Source: Geobacter sp.
Lineage (GTDB): Bacteria > Desulfobacterota > Desulfuromonadia > Geobacterales > Geobacteraceae
Reading direction: 5' to 3'
Length of the DNA: 64,000 bases
Assembly: GCA_016177775.1 (NCBI GenBank)
Contig: JACOUQ010000037.1
Location: 175,881-239,880, forward strand
Numbering within the stretch: the stretch's first letter is position 1; every line of letters starts with the position of its first letter. Shown one piece after another: positions 44,998 to 53,288 of the stretch. A program made the translations under genes and the position numbers. The notes under the pieces were generated by a model. That model had not been told where the DNA came from. It saw only the letters and a list, made by a program, of their open reading frames with translations, and made no database searches.

Positions 44998-45270
44998 CTA
45001 TTCTTCTTCCTCGCCGTACTCGTCAACCGCGAAGGCCTCGTCATAGCCGAGGTCGCCGGCATCTTCGGCATCATCGAGTTCATCAGCCATGAACTGCTCG
45101 GGGGAGCGGTTGTCGTCATCGCTGATCGCCTCGAACCTGGCGATAATATCCCCTTTCGTGCAGTACCGTCCGTCCCGGTGCCCGCACACATCTGTCAATC
45201 CCTTGTCGCACAGGTCGAACAATTGAATTTCGCTGCAAAGCCTGCGTTGGATGGTCGATTCTTCCGCCAT
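44998..45270 (-). CDS. small protein with cysteine cluster and acidic tail
   Basis: 90 residues, no recognised family. The first 45 residues hold four cysteines plus histidine (LCSEIQLFDLC, DVCGHRDGRYC), which could bind zinc or iron-sulfur. The last 40 are strongly acidic, ending DEYGEEEE. ATG 45270 has AGAGG nine bases upstream. An in-frame start at 45339 would extend it by 23 basic residues and lacks a good site. It lies 72 bases after fbp and ends at a strong terminator, so it is probably co-transcribed with fbp. Confidence 0.7.
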   Translation of the reverse strand: MAEESTIQRRLCSEIQLFDLCDKGLTDVCGHRDGRYCTKGDIIARFEAISDDDNRSPEQFMADELDDAEDAGDLGYDEAFAVDEYGEEEE

Positions 45271-45342
45271 GCCCGATATACCTCTTCTTTGTTTTTTTCT
45301 TGATTTTACCTTCTCGTGCATCAAAAAACAAGGAGTCAAAAA

Positions 45343-46284
45343 CTATTGGGCGTTCAGAAATTCCTTGGCCAGCTCGACATCCTCGGAACAGCCGATGAAT
45401 ACAGGCGCCCGCTGATCGAGGCTTTCCGGCTTGATGTCGAGAATGCGGCAGGTGCCAGTGCTGGCCGCGCCTCCGGCCTGCTCGACAATGTATGCCATGG
45501 GGTTCAACTCGTAAAGAAGCCGCAGCTTGCCATTGGGGGAACCGTTCAGCATGGGGTACATGAAGAGCCCCTTCCCCTTCATGAGAACCTGATTGATATC
45601 CGGAACGAATCCGCCGGAATACCGGAGCTTCGCGCCCTTTGCCTCAAGGTGCTGGACGTATTTCTCCACTCCCGGAAGATACTTGTTGCGCTGCCCTCCT
45701 GGTGAATAGATATCTCCCGATGGCTTCATGGTCACGTTCTCGCGGGTCAGGGTGAATTCGTTGAGATGGTTCATGGTGAACTCGTGGACCCCGTTTCCGA
45801 CCGTGTAGACTAGGGAAACACGCGGCCCGTAGAGAATGTACATTGCGGCCACCTGCCTGCTTCCTTCCTGCATCAGGTCGCACCCTTGGTAAATGGAGAC
45901 TATGGTTCCCACGGCTAGGTTCACATCGACCAGCGACGAACCATCCAGGGGATCATAAGCCACGGAATACTTGCCGGCACGCTCGTCGCTGACATGGAAA
46001 ATTTCGTCCATCTCCTCCGAAACCATGTTGCAGACAACCCCGGAGTGGATCAGCCGCTTCTTGATGATCCGGTCCGACAGGACGTCGAGGGCAAGCTGCT
46101 CCTCCCCGTAAAGGTTGGAAGTACCCGCCACCCCGAGGTCGCCGGTACGGACGGCATTGATGACGTATTTGCATGCTTCTGCGATCTCGCATATGAGATG
46201 GACCAGATCGTCCGGAATATCCTGTGCGCGCAGGTGACGGCGCAGCTCTATCTGGAATTTCGTCTTCCCCGGTTCTTTGTACAT
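45343..46284 (-). CDS. fbp: fructose-1,6-bisphosphatase, class I
   Basis: 313 residues. Hydrolyses fructose-1,6-bisphosphate to fructose-6-phosphate in gluconeogenesis. Motifs: NLYGEEQLALDVLSD, metal site VAYDPLDGSSLVDVN, RYSGGFVPDINQVL and KLRLLYELNPMAYIVEQAGG (substrate binding). ATG 46284 (AAAGGAGAGAG upstream) fits the family N-terminus. The frame to 46341 crosses the promoter. Confidence 0.94.
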   Translation of the reverse strand: MYKEPGKTKFQIELRRHLRAQDIPDDLVHLICEIAEACKYVINAVRTGDLGVAGTSNLYGEEQLALDVLSDRIIKKRLIHSGVVCNMVSEEMDEIFHVSDERAGKYSVAYDPLDGSSLVDVNLAVGTIVSIYQGCDLMQEGSRQVAAMYILYGPRVSLVYTVGNGVHEFTMNHLNEFTLTRENVTMKPSGDIYSPGGQRNKYLPGVEKYVQHLEAKGAKLRYSGGFVPDINQVLMKGKGLFMYPMLNGSPNGKLRLLYELNPMAYIVEQAGGAASTGTCRILDIKPESLDQRAPVFIGCSEDVELAKEFLNAQ

Positions 46285-46311
46285 CTGCTCTCTCCTTTGC
46301 AAGACATTGAA

Positions 46312-46341
46312 TTTATAAAGCCCGAATCGGGATGGGTGCAA
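46312..46341 (-). promoter_or_regulatory. probable sigma-70 promoter for fbp
   Basis: Minus-strand TTGCAC (46341-46336), 18-base spacer containing the small dyad CCCGATTCGGG, TATAAA (46317-46312). Confidence 0.5.
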
Positions 46342-46448
46342 CAGCCGAAAGGGTAAAATAATTGTGCATTCAAGGCAAGCAAAAAGTCACCTGTTGAGCA
46401 GTCACCCGTAGTTCATGAAAGCTTTGATGGTCAGGCGGCATGCCTCGC

Positions 46449-46476
46449 TTGCAAGGGCCAGATAACCGTTTATACT
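46449..46476 (+). promoter_or_regulatory. probable sigma-70 promoter for the Rieske/cytochrome b operon
   Basis: TTGCAA (46449-46454), 16-base spacer, TATACT (46471-46476), 29 bases before ATG 46506. Confidence 0.5.
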
Positions 46477-46505
46477 ATGCATAGCACCCTTTAACCGGAG
46501 GATAC

Positions 46506-46922
46506 ATGGAGAAACAGGGAAGGAGAAGGTTTCTCATAACCTGCATCGGCGGTCTCGCAGCTGCCGGCACTGCGGCGATCGCGTATCCGTTACTGACTTA
46601 TCTGTCCCCCAAAAAAGCAGTCAGTACCAGACGAGCCGTGGAGATTCCCGAAACCGACATCTCCGAGGGAAAGGCAAAGTTTTTCGAGTACGAAGGAAAA
46701 ACCGCCGTCATTATCAAGGCAAAGGGAACTGTTCACGCCTTTTCGGCTGTCTGCACGCACTTGGGGTGCATCGTCCAATGGGAAAAAGAGAAGGGGCAGT
46801 TTCTCTGCCCCTGCCATGCCGGAAGGTTCAGCGCTGACGGCGAAGTGATCTCAGGCCCACCTCCCAGGCCCCTTGAGAAGCTGCCGGTGGCAATGAGGGA
46901 CGGTAAAATCATTGTGGGATAA
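46506..46922 (+). CDS. Rieske [2Fe-2S] protein
   Basis: 138 residues. N-terminal RRRFL then a hydrophobic segment (about 9-33) that anchors or exports it. RRRFLITCIGG resembles a Tat-type signal. Cluster motifs CTHLGC (C83, H85, C88) and CPCHAG (C101, C103, H104) give two Cys and two His ligands and a disulfide. It carries electrons from quinol at the periplasmic side to the cytochrome c below. It lies 44 bases upstream of cytochrome b in the same operon. Confidence 0.93.
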   Translation: MEKQGRRRFLITCIGGLAAAGTAAIAYPLLTYLSPKKAVSTRRAVEIPETDISEGKAKFFEYEGKTAVIIKAKGTVHAFSAVCTHLGCIVQWEKEKGQFLCPCHAGRFSADGEVISGPPPRPLEKLPVAMRDGKIIVG

Positions 46923-46926
46923 CTTT

Positions 46927-46953
46927 AAACTCGAAACTTGAAACTCGAAACTT
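46927..46953. repeat. short direct repeat between Rieske and cytochrome b genes
   Basis: AAACTCGAAACTT at 46927-46939 and again at 46941-46953, one base apart. Confidence 0.7.
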
Positions 46954-46966
46954 ATGTGGGGGTTGG

Positions 46967-48070
46967 ATGGGTATCCTCAAGAAAGTCTATAACTGGATCG
47001 ATGTCCGCATAGGCGCTGGTGAGTTGGTCGAAAAGGAGCTGACCGGTTATCTTCTGCCGCGCAACATCAATGTCTGGTATTCCATGGGAAGCATCCTCCT
47101 CTGCGTCCTTACCCTGCAGATAATCACCGGTTGCCTTTTGCTGATCTACTACGTCCCCGACGCTGAAAAAGCCTACCAGAGCGTCAACACCATCATGAAC
47201 CAGGTCCCCTTCGGCTGGCTGATACGATATTGTCACGCAGTCGGCTCCAACATGATGGTGATGGTTCTCCTTTGCCACATGCTGTCAGTCCTCTTCATGG
47301 GGAGCTACAAGAGGCCCCGCGAGATGAACTGGCTTTCCGGCTTTACCCTCTTCAACCTGGTCCTGCTCATATGCCTCACCGGCTACCTCCTCCCCTGGAG
47401 CCAGCTCTCCTTCTGGGCAACGACGGTAGCGACCAACAGCATGGGGAGCATTCCTTACGTTGGAGACTACATGGTGGAGTTCCTACGGGGGGGAAAGCTG
47501 GTCGGTCCCACAACCCTGGGGCGGTTCTTCGCCTTGCATGCGGCGGTGCTTCCAATCGTCATCGCGGCTGTCGTCGGCCTCCATCTCTTCATCCTTCAGC
47601 GGGTCGGCATCTCCACCCCGCCGTTCGGCCGGGATGAGACCCGCATCACCTGGAAGGGAGAGAGCTATGCCTATGAAAGCCATGCCGGCGGCATTCCGTT
47701 CTTTCCCAACTATCTGCTGCAGGACCTGACCTCCATCTCGATCTACTTTGCCATCTTCATGGCTGTGGTATTCTTCGACCCTTACATTTTCTACCCCGAA
47801 ACCTCCTTCATGCCAGCCGATCGTTTACAGACGCCGGCGCACATCAAGCCCGAATGGTATTTCCTGGCCAACTACCAGGCCCTCAAGATTTTCCCTAGCG
47901 AATTTCTCGGCATAATGGTTCAGGCGGCAGCCATGACCTTTCTGGCCCTGCTGCCATTCATTGACCGCTCACCGGAGCGGCATCCGCTCAAGCGCCCCCT
48001 GTTCCTGGCCCTGGCGATTGGCGGCATATTGCTATGGATTGCTCTCGGCATCTGGGGGCACTATTCATGA
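46967..48070 (+). CDS. cytochrome b of a quinol oxidoreductase (b6 plus subunit IV in one chain)
   Basis: 367 residues, about eight hydrophobic helices. Heme histidines are spaced H-x13-H (RYCHAVGS...LLCH) and H-x14-H (ALHAAVLP...GLH); a 14-residue second spacing is the b6-type pattern. The Qo-site motif KPEWYFL is present in the second half, so b6 and subunit IV are fused. Start ATG 46967 with GGGGG upstream. It makes up the membrane core of the complex with the Rieske protein and the multiheme cytochrome, whose start overlaps its stop (ATGA). Confidence 0.93.
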   Translation: MGILKKVYNWIDVRIGAGELVEKELTGYLLPRNINVWYSMGSILLCVLTLQIITGCLLLIYYVPDAEKAYQSVNTIMNQVPFGWLIRYCHAVGSNMMVMVLLCHMLSVLFMGSYKRPREMNWLSGFTLFNLVLLICLTGYLLPWSQLSFWATTVATNSMGSIPYVGDYMVEFLRGGKLVGPTTLGRFFALHAAVLPIVIAAVVGLHLFILQRVGISTPPFGRDETRITWKGESYAYESHAGGIPFFPNYLLQDLTSISIYFAIFMAVVFFDPYIFYPETSFMPADRLQTPAHIKPEWYFLANYQALKIFPSEFLGIMVQAAAMTFLALLPFIDRSPERHPLKRPLFLALAIGGILLWIALGIWGHYS

Positions 48071-48870
48071 TAAACGGGGTAATGATGACACTCGCAGGCA
48101 TGCTTGTAATTGTTATCACTTTGGGCCTTTCACCATCAGCCGCATACGCGCAGGCTGAAACGGTCTGTATCGAATGCCACGCCGCACAGACCGGCAGGAC
48201 CGGCGAACCGGTCAGGCAGTGGCAGACAAGCATCCATGCTGAAAACGGGATATCCTGCCACAACTGTCACGGCGGAGATCCCAAAGACACTCCCAACGCC
48301 ATGAGCCCGGCACGGGGCTTCCTGGGAGCTCCGAAAGAAGCGGATATTCCGGCATTCTGCGGGCAATGCCACGTCGGAATCAAGGTCGAATATCTTGCAA
48401 GCGCCCACGGAAAAGCGCTCGGCAGAGGCGGCCCCACATGCGTCACCTGTCATGGCAGCCACGGCATCAAACGGGTGACTCTTGACATCATCAACGAAAA
48501 GACCTGCAGCCAGTGCCATTCATACGAGAGGGCCGCGGAGATCAAGGAGGCGATGCGCCTGACCGAACGCCACATAACGGATATCGGCGCACAATTGGGG
48601 AAACTGAAGGGGAAAGGGATTGAAACCGAGGCACAGGAAAAGAAGCTGTTTTCCGAGCGCAACCGCTATCACCGCCTGTTCCACGATGTGGACACCGGAC
48701 GGGTGAAGGCGGAATCGGCAGGGATCAATAAGGAACTGGAGAAGATTGACGGGTGGTTGACCGGGTTTGCGGACACGTTTTACAAGCGGAAGCTCGCGGG
48801 TGGGATCGCCGTTGGCTCGGCGCTACTGGCCGCGCTGCTCTTCCATCTACTGATGAAGACGTATGAATGA
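48067..48870 (+). CDS. membrane-anchored five-heme c-type cytochrome
   Basis: 267 residues. N-terminal signal segment (about 5-29), then five CxxCH heme sites (CIECH, CHNCH, CGQCH, CVTCH, CSQCH), followed by a helical region (about 150-235) and a C-terminal membrane anchor (GIAVGSALLAALLFHLLM). Layout resembles NapC/NrfH- and Geobacter bc-complex multiheme cytochromes, replacing cytochrome c1/f as the electron outlet. ATG 48067 overlaps the cytochrome b stop; an opening at 48034 lies within cytochrome b. Confidence 0.9.
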   Translation: MINGVMMTLAGMLVIVITLGLSPSAAYAQAETVCIECHAAQTGRTGEPVRQWQTSIHAENGISCHNCHGGDPKDTPNAMSPARGFLGAPKEADIPAFCGQCHVGIKVEYLASAHGKALGRGGPTCVTCHGSHGIKRVTLDIINEKTCSQCHSYERAAEIKEAMRLTERHITDIGAQLGKLKGKGIETEAQEKKLFSERNRYHRLFHDVDTGRVKAESAGINKELEKIDGWLTGFADTFYKRKLAGGIAVGSALLAALLFHLLMKTYE

Positions 48871-48871
48871 A

Positions 48872-48925
48872 TGTAGGGGCGGGGCATGCCCCGCCCAATC
48901 GGGCGCAGCATGCTGCGCCCCTGCA
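48872..48925. repeat. two-hairpin intergenic repeat, copy B
   Basis: TGTAGGGGC start, one base after the cytochrome stop. Contains GGGCGGGGCATGCCCCGCCC and GGGCGCAGCATGCTGCGCCC, both perfect 20-base palindromes centred on GCATGC, and ends CCCTGCA. Confidence 0.85.
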
Positions 48926-48933
48926 TTTGGACG

Positions 48934-49248
48934 CTACCCCAGAAACGAGCAGCAGTAATCGGTCAACGCCAGCACCTTCATGGTGAACTTGGAGTTGGCC
49001 GGCACCTCGAACGACTCCCCACCCACGATATGAAGCCACCCATCCTTCCCCGGCAATTTCACATCCAGCTCACCGGCCAGGATCTCCATCACCTCCGCAG
49101 CTCCGGTACCGAACTCGTACTCGCCAGGATGAGCAATGCCAAGGGTCTTCTTCGTGCCGTCCGGAAAAACTACGGTACGGCTGGTGACCCCGCCATTGAA
49201 GTAAACATTCGCTTCACGGACTACAGTTACGTTCTTGAATTCAGACAT
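48934..49248 (-). CDS. ppnP: pyrimidine/purine nucleoside phosphorylase (PpnP/DUF1255)
   Basis: 104 residues, cupin fold. Family features: [41 protein letters not shown], and [16 protein letters not shown] near the end, as in PpnP (YaiE). It phosphorolyses nucleosides to base plus ribose-1-phosphate. AAGGAGG precedes ATG 49248. It converges on the cytochrome operon and follows recG on the minus strand, with a repeat copy between. Confidence 0.9.
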   Translation of the reverse strand: MSEFKNVTVVREANVYFNGGVTSRTVVFPDGTKKTLGIAHPGEYEFGTGAAEVMEILAGELDVKLPGKDGWLHIVGGESFEVPANSKFTMKVLALTDYCCSFLG

Positions 49249-49267
49249 CTGTTCCTCCTTGAATTGA

Positions 49268-49337
49268 GTAGGGGCGAGGCATGCCTCGCCCTTTCCCTGT
49301 TGGTTTATCATTGGGCGACGCATGCGTCGCCCCTACA
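49268..49337. repeat. two-hairpin intergenic repeat, copy C
   Basis: GTAGGGGC and GCCCCTACA ends, containing the perfect palindromes GGGCGAGGCATGCCTCGCCC and GGGCGACGCATGCGTCGCCC. It lies 7 bases after the recG stop (minus strand). Confidence 0.85.
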
Positions 49338-49344
49338 ATGACTT

Positions 49345-51663
49345 CTATGCCACCCCCGCCAGCTCCAACCTTCCCCCCCACCGTCGCGCCAGCTCCGCGC
49401 GCAATCCGGCATGCTCGGGCAATGCAAGGGACGGGTCCCGCTCCACAACACCGAAGGCATCCTGCCGAGCCTCTTCCAGGATACGACCATCACGCAGGAT
49501 GTTGGCCACGCGGAAATCGGGGATCCCGGCCTGGCGGGTACCCAGGAAGTCGCCCGGTCCGCGGATCTCCAGGTCCGCCTCGGCGATACGGAAGCCGTCG
49601 GTGGTGGATTCCATCACCTTGAGCCGCTTTTCGCCATCCTCAGAAAACTTCCCAGACGTGAGGAGAATACAGCGGGACTTGTCGCTTCCCCGCCCCACCC
49701 TGCCGCGCAGCTGGTGCAGTTGGGACAGGCCGAACCGCTCGGCGTGCTCAATCACCATAACCGTGGCGTTCGGCACGTCGATCCCCACTTCGATAACCGT
49801 GGTGGCCACCAGAATATCAATCTCCCGGTTCTTGAAGTAGGTCATCACCTGCTCCTTTTCCTCCGGCTTCATTCGGCCGTGCAGAAGGCCGACTCGCAGG
49901 TCCGGAAAGATGTCGTTCTGCAGGTGCTCCGCCATCTGCGTGGCGGCTTTCAGATCAGTCTTCTCTGACTCCTCCACCAGCGGGTAGATGACATAGGCCT
50001 GCCGACCCTTTTTCACCTCGTCGCGGATAACGCCGTAGACATGCGGACGCTTCGATTCAAAAGCAATGCGGGTTTCGATGGGGGTTCGGCCGGGCGGGAG
50101 CTCGTCGATCACCGAGAGGCTGAGATCGCCGAACACGGTCATGGCAAGGGTGCGGGGGATGGGTGTGGCGGTCATTACCAGAATGTCGGGGCTTGTTCCC
50201 TTCCTTTTCAGTATCCCGCGCTGGAGAACGCCGAAGCGATGCTGCTCGTCGATGATGCCGAGGCCGAGGCGGGCAAACTCCACCTTCTCCTGGATCACGG
50301 CATGGGTGCCAACCACGATCTGCGCCTGTCCCTCCGCTATCTCAGCAATGGCTTCGGATTTCGCTTTCCCCTTCATCCCCGAGGTGAGAAGCACCACGCG
50401 GATTCCCAGCTGCTCGCACCAACGGTGGATGTTGAGATAGTGCTGCTCTGCCAGGATCTCGGTCGGCGCCATGATCGCCACCTGATAGTCGTTCTCAACG
50501 GCCACGAGCGCCGCCAGGAGCGCCACCACAGTCTTGCCGCTACCCACGTCCCCCTGCACCAGCCTGTGCATCGGGTGAGGCGCCATCATGTCATTCTTGA
50601 TCTCGGTGAGGACCCGGCGCTGGGCGGCGGTCAGCTGGAACGGCAGGAGCTTCAGCAGCTCGCGGGTGTAACGGTGGGTTACCTGAAAGGGGATCCCTTC
50701 CTCCATCACCACTCCATGCCGCTTCAGCGCAAGACCGAGCTCTAGATAGAAGAACTCGTCAAAGGCAAGAGTGCGGTGGGCAGGGCTTCGCCCGTCATCG
50801 AGCGCGGCGACATCCGCGCCATTTTCGGGGAAATGCACCTGCCGGAGCGACTCGCCCAGCGGCAGCAAATCGCGGCCGGCAACAACCGAGGGAGGAAGTG
50901 TCTGGGGAATGTTAACTGCGAAACGGTCAACAACCTCCTTCAGCACCTTGCGTACCGTCTTCTGATGCAGCCCCTCAGTAAGGGGATAGACCGGCAGTAT
51001 CCTCCCGAAGTTGAGGGGATCACCGGCCATGGCCGTCTCCAGCGTCTCCCCCTCCCCCAGCCACTCCACGTCCGGGTGGTGGATCTCCCGCTGGTAGCCG
51101 TACTGTGTTACATCGCCGGTAAAGATCCCTTTTCTCCCCGGCTTCCAGGTCTTTTTCATCCAGGCGGCATTGAAGTGGAACCATTTGAGCGAGACGGTCC
51201 CGCTCCCGTCGCCGGCGATCACCTCGAAAAAGCGCTTCCCGCCCTTTGTCTGCGTGGTGTCAGCGACCATCACCTCGCCGAAGAAGACCTCCCGCCTTCC
51301 CGGCCGCAGCTTGGCGATCTTCTGCATGGTGCGGCGATCCTCGTAGCGGTTGGGTAGAAGATAAAGTGCATCCTCCGCCGTAGTGATCCCCTTCTTGCCG
51401 AGAAGCTCGGCCAGTTTGGGACCGACACCCTTTATGAACTGAATGGGGGTTTCGAGGTTCTTGCGGGCAATGGATTCATGGACTGAGGATTGGATGGCGA
51501 CCGAGCCCGGCTCTGGAAGCGGAGACAGCACCAATCGGCCTTCAGCGTCGATCTCGACGCTTAACCGGCTTCCGGGCTTGAGCCCAAGGCGGTCGACGTG
51601 CTCGGCGGGAAGCAGCAGGCGATTATCTTCATCGATTGATATGGTCGTCAAGGAGCGGTCCAT
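49345..51663 (-). CDS. recG: ATP-dependent DNA helicase RecG with N-terminal AbrB-like domain
   Basis: 772 residues, about 80 longer than E. coli RecG. Residues 1-50 read as an AbrB/SpoVT swapped-hairpin domain (ISIDEDNRLLLPAEHVDRLG, then LKPGSRLSVEIDAEGRLVL). After a short linker comes RecG: wedge/OB domain (GTVSLKWFHF), Walker A GDVGSGKTVVALLAA, DEQHRFGVLQR, TATPIPRTLAMT, HGRMKPEEKE, and LRGRVGRG. It reverses replication forks and unwinds Holliday-like junctions. ATG 51663 begins the AbrB part; there is no ribosome-binding site near residue 50, so the fusion looks real. Confidence 0.92.
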   Translation of the reverse strand: MDRSLTTISIDEDNRLLLPAEHVDRLGLKPGSRLSVEIDAEGRLVLSPLPEPGSVAIQSSVHESIARKNLETPIQFIKGVGPKLAELLGKKGITTAEDALYLLPNRYEDRRTMQKIAKLRPGRREVFFGEVMVADTTQTKGGKRFFEVIAGDGSGTVSLKWFHFNAAWMKKTWKPGRKGIFTGDVTQYGYQREIHHPDVEWLGEGETLETAMAGDPLNFGRILPVYPLTEGLHQKTVRKVLKEVVDRFAVNIPQTLPPSVVAGRDLLPLGESLRQVHFPENGADVAALDDGRSPAHRTLAFDEFFYLELGLALKRHGVVMEEGIPFQVTHRYTRELLKLLPFQLTAAQRRVLTEIKNDMMAPHPMHRLVQGDVGSGKTVVALLAALVAVENDYQVAIMAPTEILAEQHYLNIHRWCEQLGIRVVLLTSGMKGKAKSEAIAEIAEGQAQIVVGTHAVIQEKVEFARLGLGIIDEQHRFGVLQRGILKRKGTSPDILVMTATPIPRTLAMTVFGDLSLSVIDELPPGRTPIETRIAFESKRPHVYGVIRDEVKKGRQAYVIYPLVEESEKTDLKAATQMAEHLQNDIFPDLRVGLLHGRMKPEEKEQVMTYFKNREIDILVATTVIEVGIDVPNATVMVIEHAERFGLSQLHQLRGRVGRGSDKSRCILLTSGKFSEDGEKRLKVMESTTDGFRIAEADLEIRGPGDFLGTRQAGIPDFRVANILRDGRILEEARQDAFGVVERDPSLALPEHAGLRAELARRWGGRLELAGVA

Positions 51664-51823
51664 TGGATGGGTTTAGCGGATAACCGGATGTCCTGTCAAG
51701 AGGATTCGTTGGAATTTAGGTTGAAGGGGAAACTCAGCCTGTCCATTTGAACAGCTAGAAATACAGCAAAGGAAAAGTAAAAATTAGAGAAACTTACATT
51801 AGGCTTTCGAGGAGTAACGATTC

Positions 51824-52321
51824 ATGTCACAATCCGAAATCAAAGATTACTTCGACCGTATGCGGCGTTTGATTGAGCACGAAGACACGCTGGAGATGCA
51901 ACGGCTTCAATCTCTGTTTACCATCCAGACGATATTATTCGGCGCTCTGGCCTTTACACTCGGCGATAAAGTACAGTTGAACAAGCCTGTTTTCCTGTAC
52001 ATCCTCGCTGGCGTTGGAATTGTCAGCTCCCTCTCGTTTGGTACTGTCCTCTGGCTCGGCAGCAGGGCGATAACTAACCTCCTCGACCACTGGGAGAAAA
52101 TCGCCGATCTAACTTTGTCCGGAACCAATCCAAGGAAAAACACCGCGCCACCCGACGTCGCATGTGATGCCCTTGGGATTCCGCCGATAATTGGCTTTCA
52201 TCTTCCAACCTCCTTTCAAGCGTGGGTACTTCCTTCCAGGTTCGCACCTTGGGTCTTTGGTGTTGCTTGGGTTGCGCTATTATTGTTACAGCGATACATA
52301 ATTCCTGAAGCGTATAAATAA
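51824..52321 (+). CDS. hypothetical two-to-three-segment membrane protein
   Basis: 165 residues, unrecognised. The charged N-terminus (about 1-30) is followed by two hydrophobic helices (about 31-47 and 54-78) and a hydrophobic C-terminal segment (about 143-158). GAGGAG lies upstream of ATG 51824. Codons are more AT-rich than its neighbours. It stands alone between recG and the pyrimidine operon tail, facing the opposite way, and ends at a shared terminator. Confidence 0.6.
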   Translation: MSQSEIKDYFDRMRRLIEHEDTLEMQRLQSLFTIQTILFGALAFTLGDKVQLNKPVFLYILAGVGIVSSLSFGTVLWLGSRAITNLLDHWEKIADLTLSGTNPRKNTAPPDVACDALGIPPIIGFHLPTSFQAWVLPSRFAPWVFGVAWVALLLLQRYIIPEAYK

Positions 52322-52385
52322 CCCATAGTTCGTAAAGTGTTTGTATAACCTATGAGGACTGTAAAGCTACCATAGGATTTAAAAT

Positions 52386-52412
52386 AAAAAGGCGCCATTC
52401 CGGCGCCTTTTT
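52386..52412. terminator. bidirectional intrinsic terminator
   Basis: AAAAAGGCGCC, 5-base loop, GGCGCCTTTTT. It ends the membrane-protein gene (+) and the long pyrimidine operon (-). Confidence 0.9.
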
Positions 52413-52435
52413 GTGCTTCTGTAATTAATTGATCG

Positions 52436-52636
52436 TTACTTAAACAGCGCGTTCAGATCATTCAACAGTTCATCAACGCTGATCCCGTGGGCGCCGCATC
52501 CCTGCTCAAGGGTCTCATTCTGGGCACCCATGCAGCCAATGCAACCGAGGTTGTAACGGGCAAGCACCTTTACCGCATCCGGATGGCTTTTCATAACCGC
52601 CGCGAACGTCATGTCTTTCGTAATCTGCTGACTCAT
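52436..52636 (-). CDS. DUF1858 protein (small redox-disulfide type)
   Basis: 66 residues. It has the DUF1858 pattern: ITKDMTFAAVMKSHPDAVKVLARYNLGCIGC, with a CxxC pair and a further C (GCGAHGIS), ending VDELLNDLNALF. Related domains sit next to or inside hybrid-cluster proteins and may handle thiol redox. AAAGGAG precedes ATG 52636; a longer frame to 52711 starts within a repeat. It is the last gene of the pyr operon on the minus strand. Confidence 0.85.
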   Translation of the reverse strand: MSQQITKDMTFAAVMKSHPDAVKVLARYNLGCIGCMGAQNETLEQGCGAHGISVDELLNDLNALFK

Positions 52637-52676
52637 TTCTGACTCCTTTGAAGGCGTGAAAGGTGAAGGGTGAAAT

Positions 52677-52718
52677 GTGAATAGTAAAAACGATTTCCGT
52701 TCACCATTCACTATTCAC
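52677..52718. repeat. short inverted repeat between greA and DUF1858
   Basis: GTGAATAGT (52677-52685) and ACTATTCAC (52710-52718). To the left of it GTGAA-type units recur (GTGAAAGGTGAAGGGTGAAA). Confidence 0.55.
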
Positions 52719-52726
52719 TGCGTCCT

Positions 52727-53203
52727 TCACTCATATTTGATATCGATTATCTCGTATTCCTTAGTCCCCGACGGCACGTTGACCCGTACGGTGTCGTCAA
52801 GCCTGTGGCCGATGAGGGCCTTGCCCACCGGGGAGGTGCAGGACATCTTGCCAAGCTTGATGTCGGCCTCGTCCTCGCCGACGATCTTGTACCTTACCTC
52901 ATCCTCGGTGGCTATGTCGTACAACGTCACAGTAGCGCCGAAAACTACCTTGTCCGGCTTCAATCCGGTAAGGTCAACCACATGGGCGTGCGAGAGCTTT
53001 CCCTGTACCTCCAGGATGCGCCCTTCGATAAAAGCCTGGCGATTCTTGGCGGCATCGTATTCGGCGTTCTCCGAAAGGTCACCATGGCTGCGCGCCTCGG
53101 CAATGTCCTGGATTACTTTGGGCCGCTCCACGCGGATCAGCCGTTTGAGTTCCTCCTGCAGAGCTTCGAAGCTCTCCTTTGTCATTGGAATGTTATGGGA
53201 CAT
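52727..53203 (-). CDS. greA: transcription elongation factor GreA
   Basis: 158 residues, the usual length. N-terminal coiled coil with LKRLIRVERPKVIQDIAEAR and GDLSENAEYDAAKNRQ (the acidic tip DLSENAEYD), and a C-terminal FKBP-like domain ending in SPVGKALIGHRLDDTV. It rescues backtracked RNA polymerase by stimulating transcript cleavage. It lies 85 bases downstream of carB. Confidence 0.95.
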   Translation of the reverse strand: MSHNIPMTKESFEALQEELKRLIRVERPKVIQDIAEARSHGDLSENAEYDAAKNRQAFIEGRILEVQGKLSHAHVVDLTGLKPDKVVFGATVTLYDIATEDEVRYKIVGEDEADIKLGKMSCTSPVGKALIGHRLDDTVRVNVPSGTKEYEIIDIKYE

Positions 53204-53288
53204 GGAACTGCTGATCTCCTTGTTGCTGTAAATGGTGAGGCAGCCAATAACGGTCGCCCCTGTCCTGCGATATCTGTGGGCGAATCTT

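Noticed and set aside
52644..52740. Small gene in the GTGAA-rich stretch between greA and DUF1858
   Set aside because: Only simple GTGAA-type repeats and an inverted repeat are seen; no ribosome-binding site with a start fits.
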